Positions 63,586 through 64,000 of a stretch of DNA of 64,000 bases are shown here, in pieces. Numbering within the stretch: the first letter of the stretch is position 1; the number at the start of each line of letters is the position of its first letter. The notes beneath the pieces were generated by a model. The model did no database searches, was not told where the DNA came from, and saw only the letters and a program-made list of their open reading frames with translations. Source of the stretch: an uncultured Polaribacter sp. GTDB taxonomy: Bacteria > Bacteroidota > Bacteroidia > Flavobacteriales > Flavobacteriaceae. The stretch covers positions 1 to 64,000 of the forward strand of contig NZ_CANLXV010000007.1 in the NCBI RefSeq assembly GCF_947495205.1. The letters are read 5' to 3'. A program made the translations under genes and the position numbers.

Positions 63586-64000
63586 AACTTGTTTAAAAGT
63601 GCATCAAATTCATTAGAAATTTTTAATTTAATTACTAAAAAAATATAAAGAATTGTAATTAAAATACTTTTTAGAGCAATATTAATGATTGGTGATACTG
63701 TAAAATCTAAAATTACTATCTCTCCTATGGAAAAATCCCAAAAATAAAATGCAGAAAACAGTACCATTATTATTGTTAGCATTTTTAAAGATTTCGGAGT
63801 AAAAGGTGTTATAGAAAATTTATAATGTACAAACCATAACTTAAAAGAATTAAATAGTAATAAGGTTATTAGAGTTGATAATGCAAGACCATCTGTACCT
63901 ATTTGTAAATTAAAATAAAACAATTTATTTAAAAAATACACACATAAAGACATACCAACAGCAATTGGTAATGCAATTTTGTAAAATTTAGAATTATTTA
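63564..64000 (-). CDS. Flippase-like polysaccharide export membrane protein, C-terminal part (runs off the window)
   Basis: The minus-strand frame is open to the last base, so the true start lies beyond the window; a Met at 63953 is internal. The visible part has four or more membrane helices (KIALPIAVGMSLCVYFL, LALSTLITLLLFNSFKLWFV, MLTIIMVLFSAFYFW, IALKSILITILYIFLVI) with NLQIGTDGLALSTLITLLLFNSFKL, a pattern I know from the end of Wzx/MurJ-type polysaccharide or lipopolysaccharide flippases. It ends in a basic tail. Partial; the family call is moderate. Confidence 0.6.
   Translation of the reverse strand, partial: NNSKFYKIALPIAVGMSLCVYFLNKLFYFNLQIGTDGLALSTLITLLLFNSFKLWFVHYKFSITPFTPKSLKMLTIIMVLFSAFYFWDFSIGEIVILDFTVSPIINIALKSILITILYIFLVIKLKISNEFDALLNKFYKRQSK

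Overview
The window is AT-rich bacterial chromosome from the phylum Bacteroidota, most likely family Flavobacteriaceae (Polaribacter/Tenacibaculum-like; the genus is a guess). Evidence for this: promoters of the Bacteroidota type (TTG, about 19-20 bp, then TANNTTTG) stand before many genes; Shine-Dalgarno sequences are almost absent except before rpsU; SecD and SecF are fused; and lineage-typical families are present (M56-TonB protein, DUF5683, DUF6122, DUF2851, DUF3467, a SusC-style TonB receptor). Several genes start with TTG or GTG.

Layout. 1-8454 (+): a heptamer repeat array, recQ, a small exported protein, secDF, a fused hypoxanthine phosphoribosyltransferase/adenylate kinase, and obg. 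8554-12420 (-): a BlaI/BlaR1-like regulatory cassette (repressor, M56 membrane peptidase with a TonB-like tail, TPR protein, TonB-like lipoprotein) with three exact dyad operators at its promoter. 12492-14436: a gene-poor stretch with a Flavo-1-like structured RNA and a decayed ISL3/ISAon1-type insertion sequence. 14561-20579: tRNA-Ser, aroC, a phytase lipoprotein plus TonB-dependent receptor pair, and a DUF3467 protein. 20767-33847 (-): the transcription/translation block tRNA-Thr(UGU), Tyr, Gly, Thr(GGU), tuf, tRNA-Trp, secE, nusG, rplK, rplA, rplJ, rplL, rpoB, rpoC. 33954-35677 (-): hpf, a Xer recombinase and rpsU with a strong Shine-Dalgarno. 35754-41197: a second Flavo-1-like RNA, a heptamer array, a remnant of an acyl-CoA dehydrogenase tail next to the intact gene, a helix-hairpin-helix protein, an AGCS symporter, and a K+ channel with a PspC-like partner. 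41360-53302 (+): uvrA, a LOG-type hydrolase, an M1-peptidase-like pseudoenzyme fused to a predicted outer-membrane barrel, a fused alpha/beta 2-oxoacid dehydrogenase E1, and a metzincin lipoprotein. 53435-57038: DUF2851, nitroreductase, pepD. 57230-62619 (+): parA, parB, DUF5683, dapB, lepB and a WbqC-like gene. 62678-64000: a Crp/Fnr regulator, DUF6122, and the end of a flippase-like membrane protein that runs off the window.

Most of the window is core genome: DNA repair (RecQ, UvrA, Xer), secretion (SecDF, SecE, LepB), transcription and translation, chromosome partition. The accessory or unusual parts are the BlaI-regulated cassette, the insertion sequence and its neighbouring RNA, the phytate locus, the degenerate M1-barrel protein, the acyl-CoA dehydrogenase remnant, and the short heptad repeats in spacers. 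I saw no CRISPR array, phage, or clear defence island, and nothing I would call a wholly new system. The strongest leads are the BlaI operator set with its cassette, the M1-barrel pseudoenzyme, the rpsU Shine-Dalgarno exception, and the two structured RNAs.
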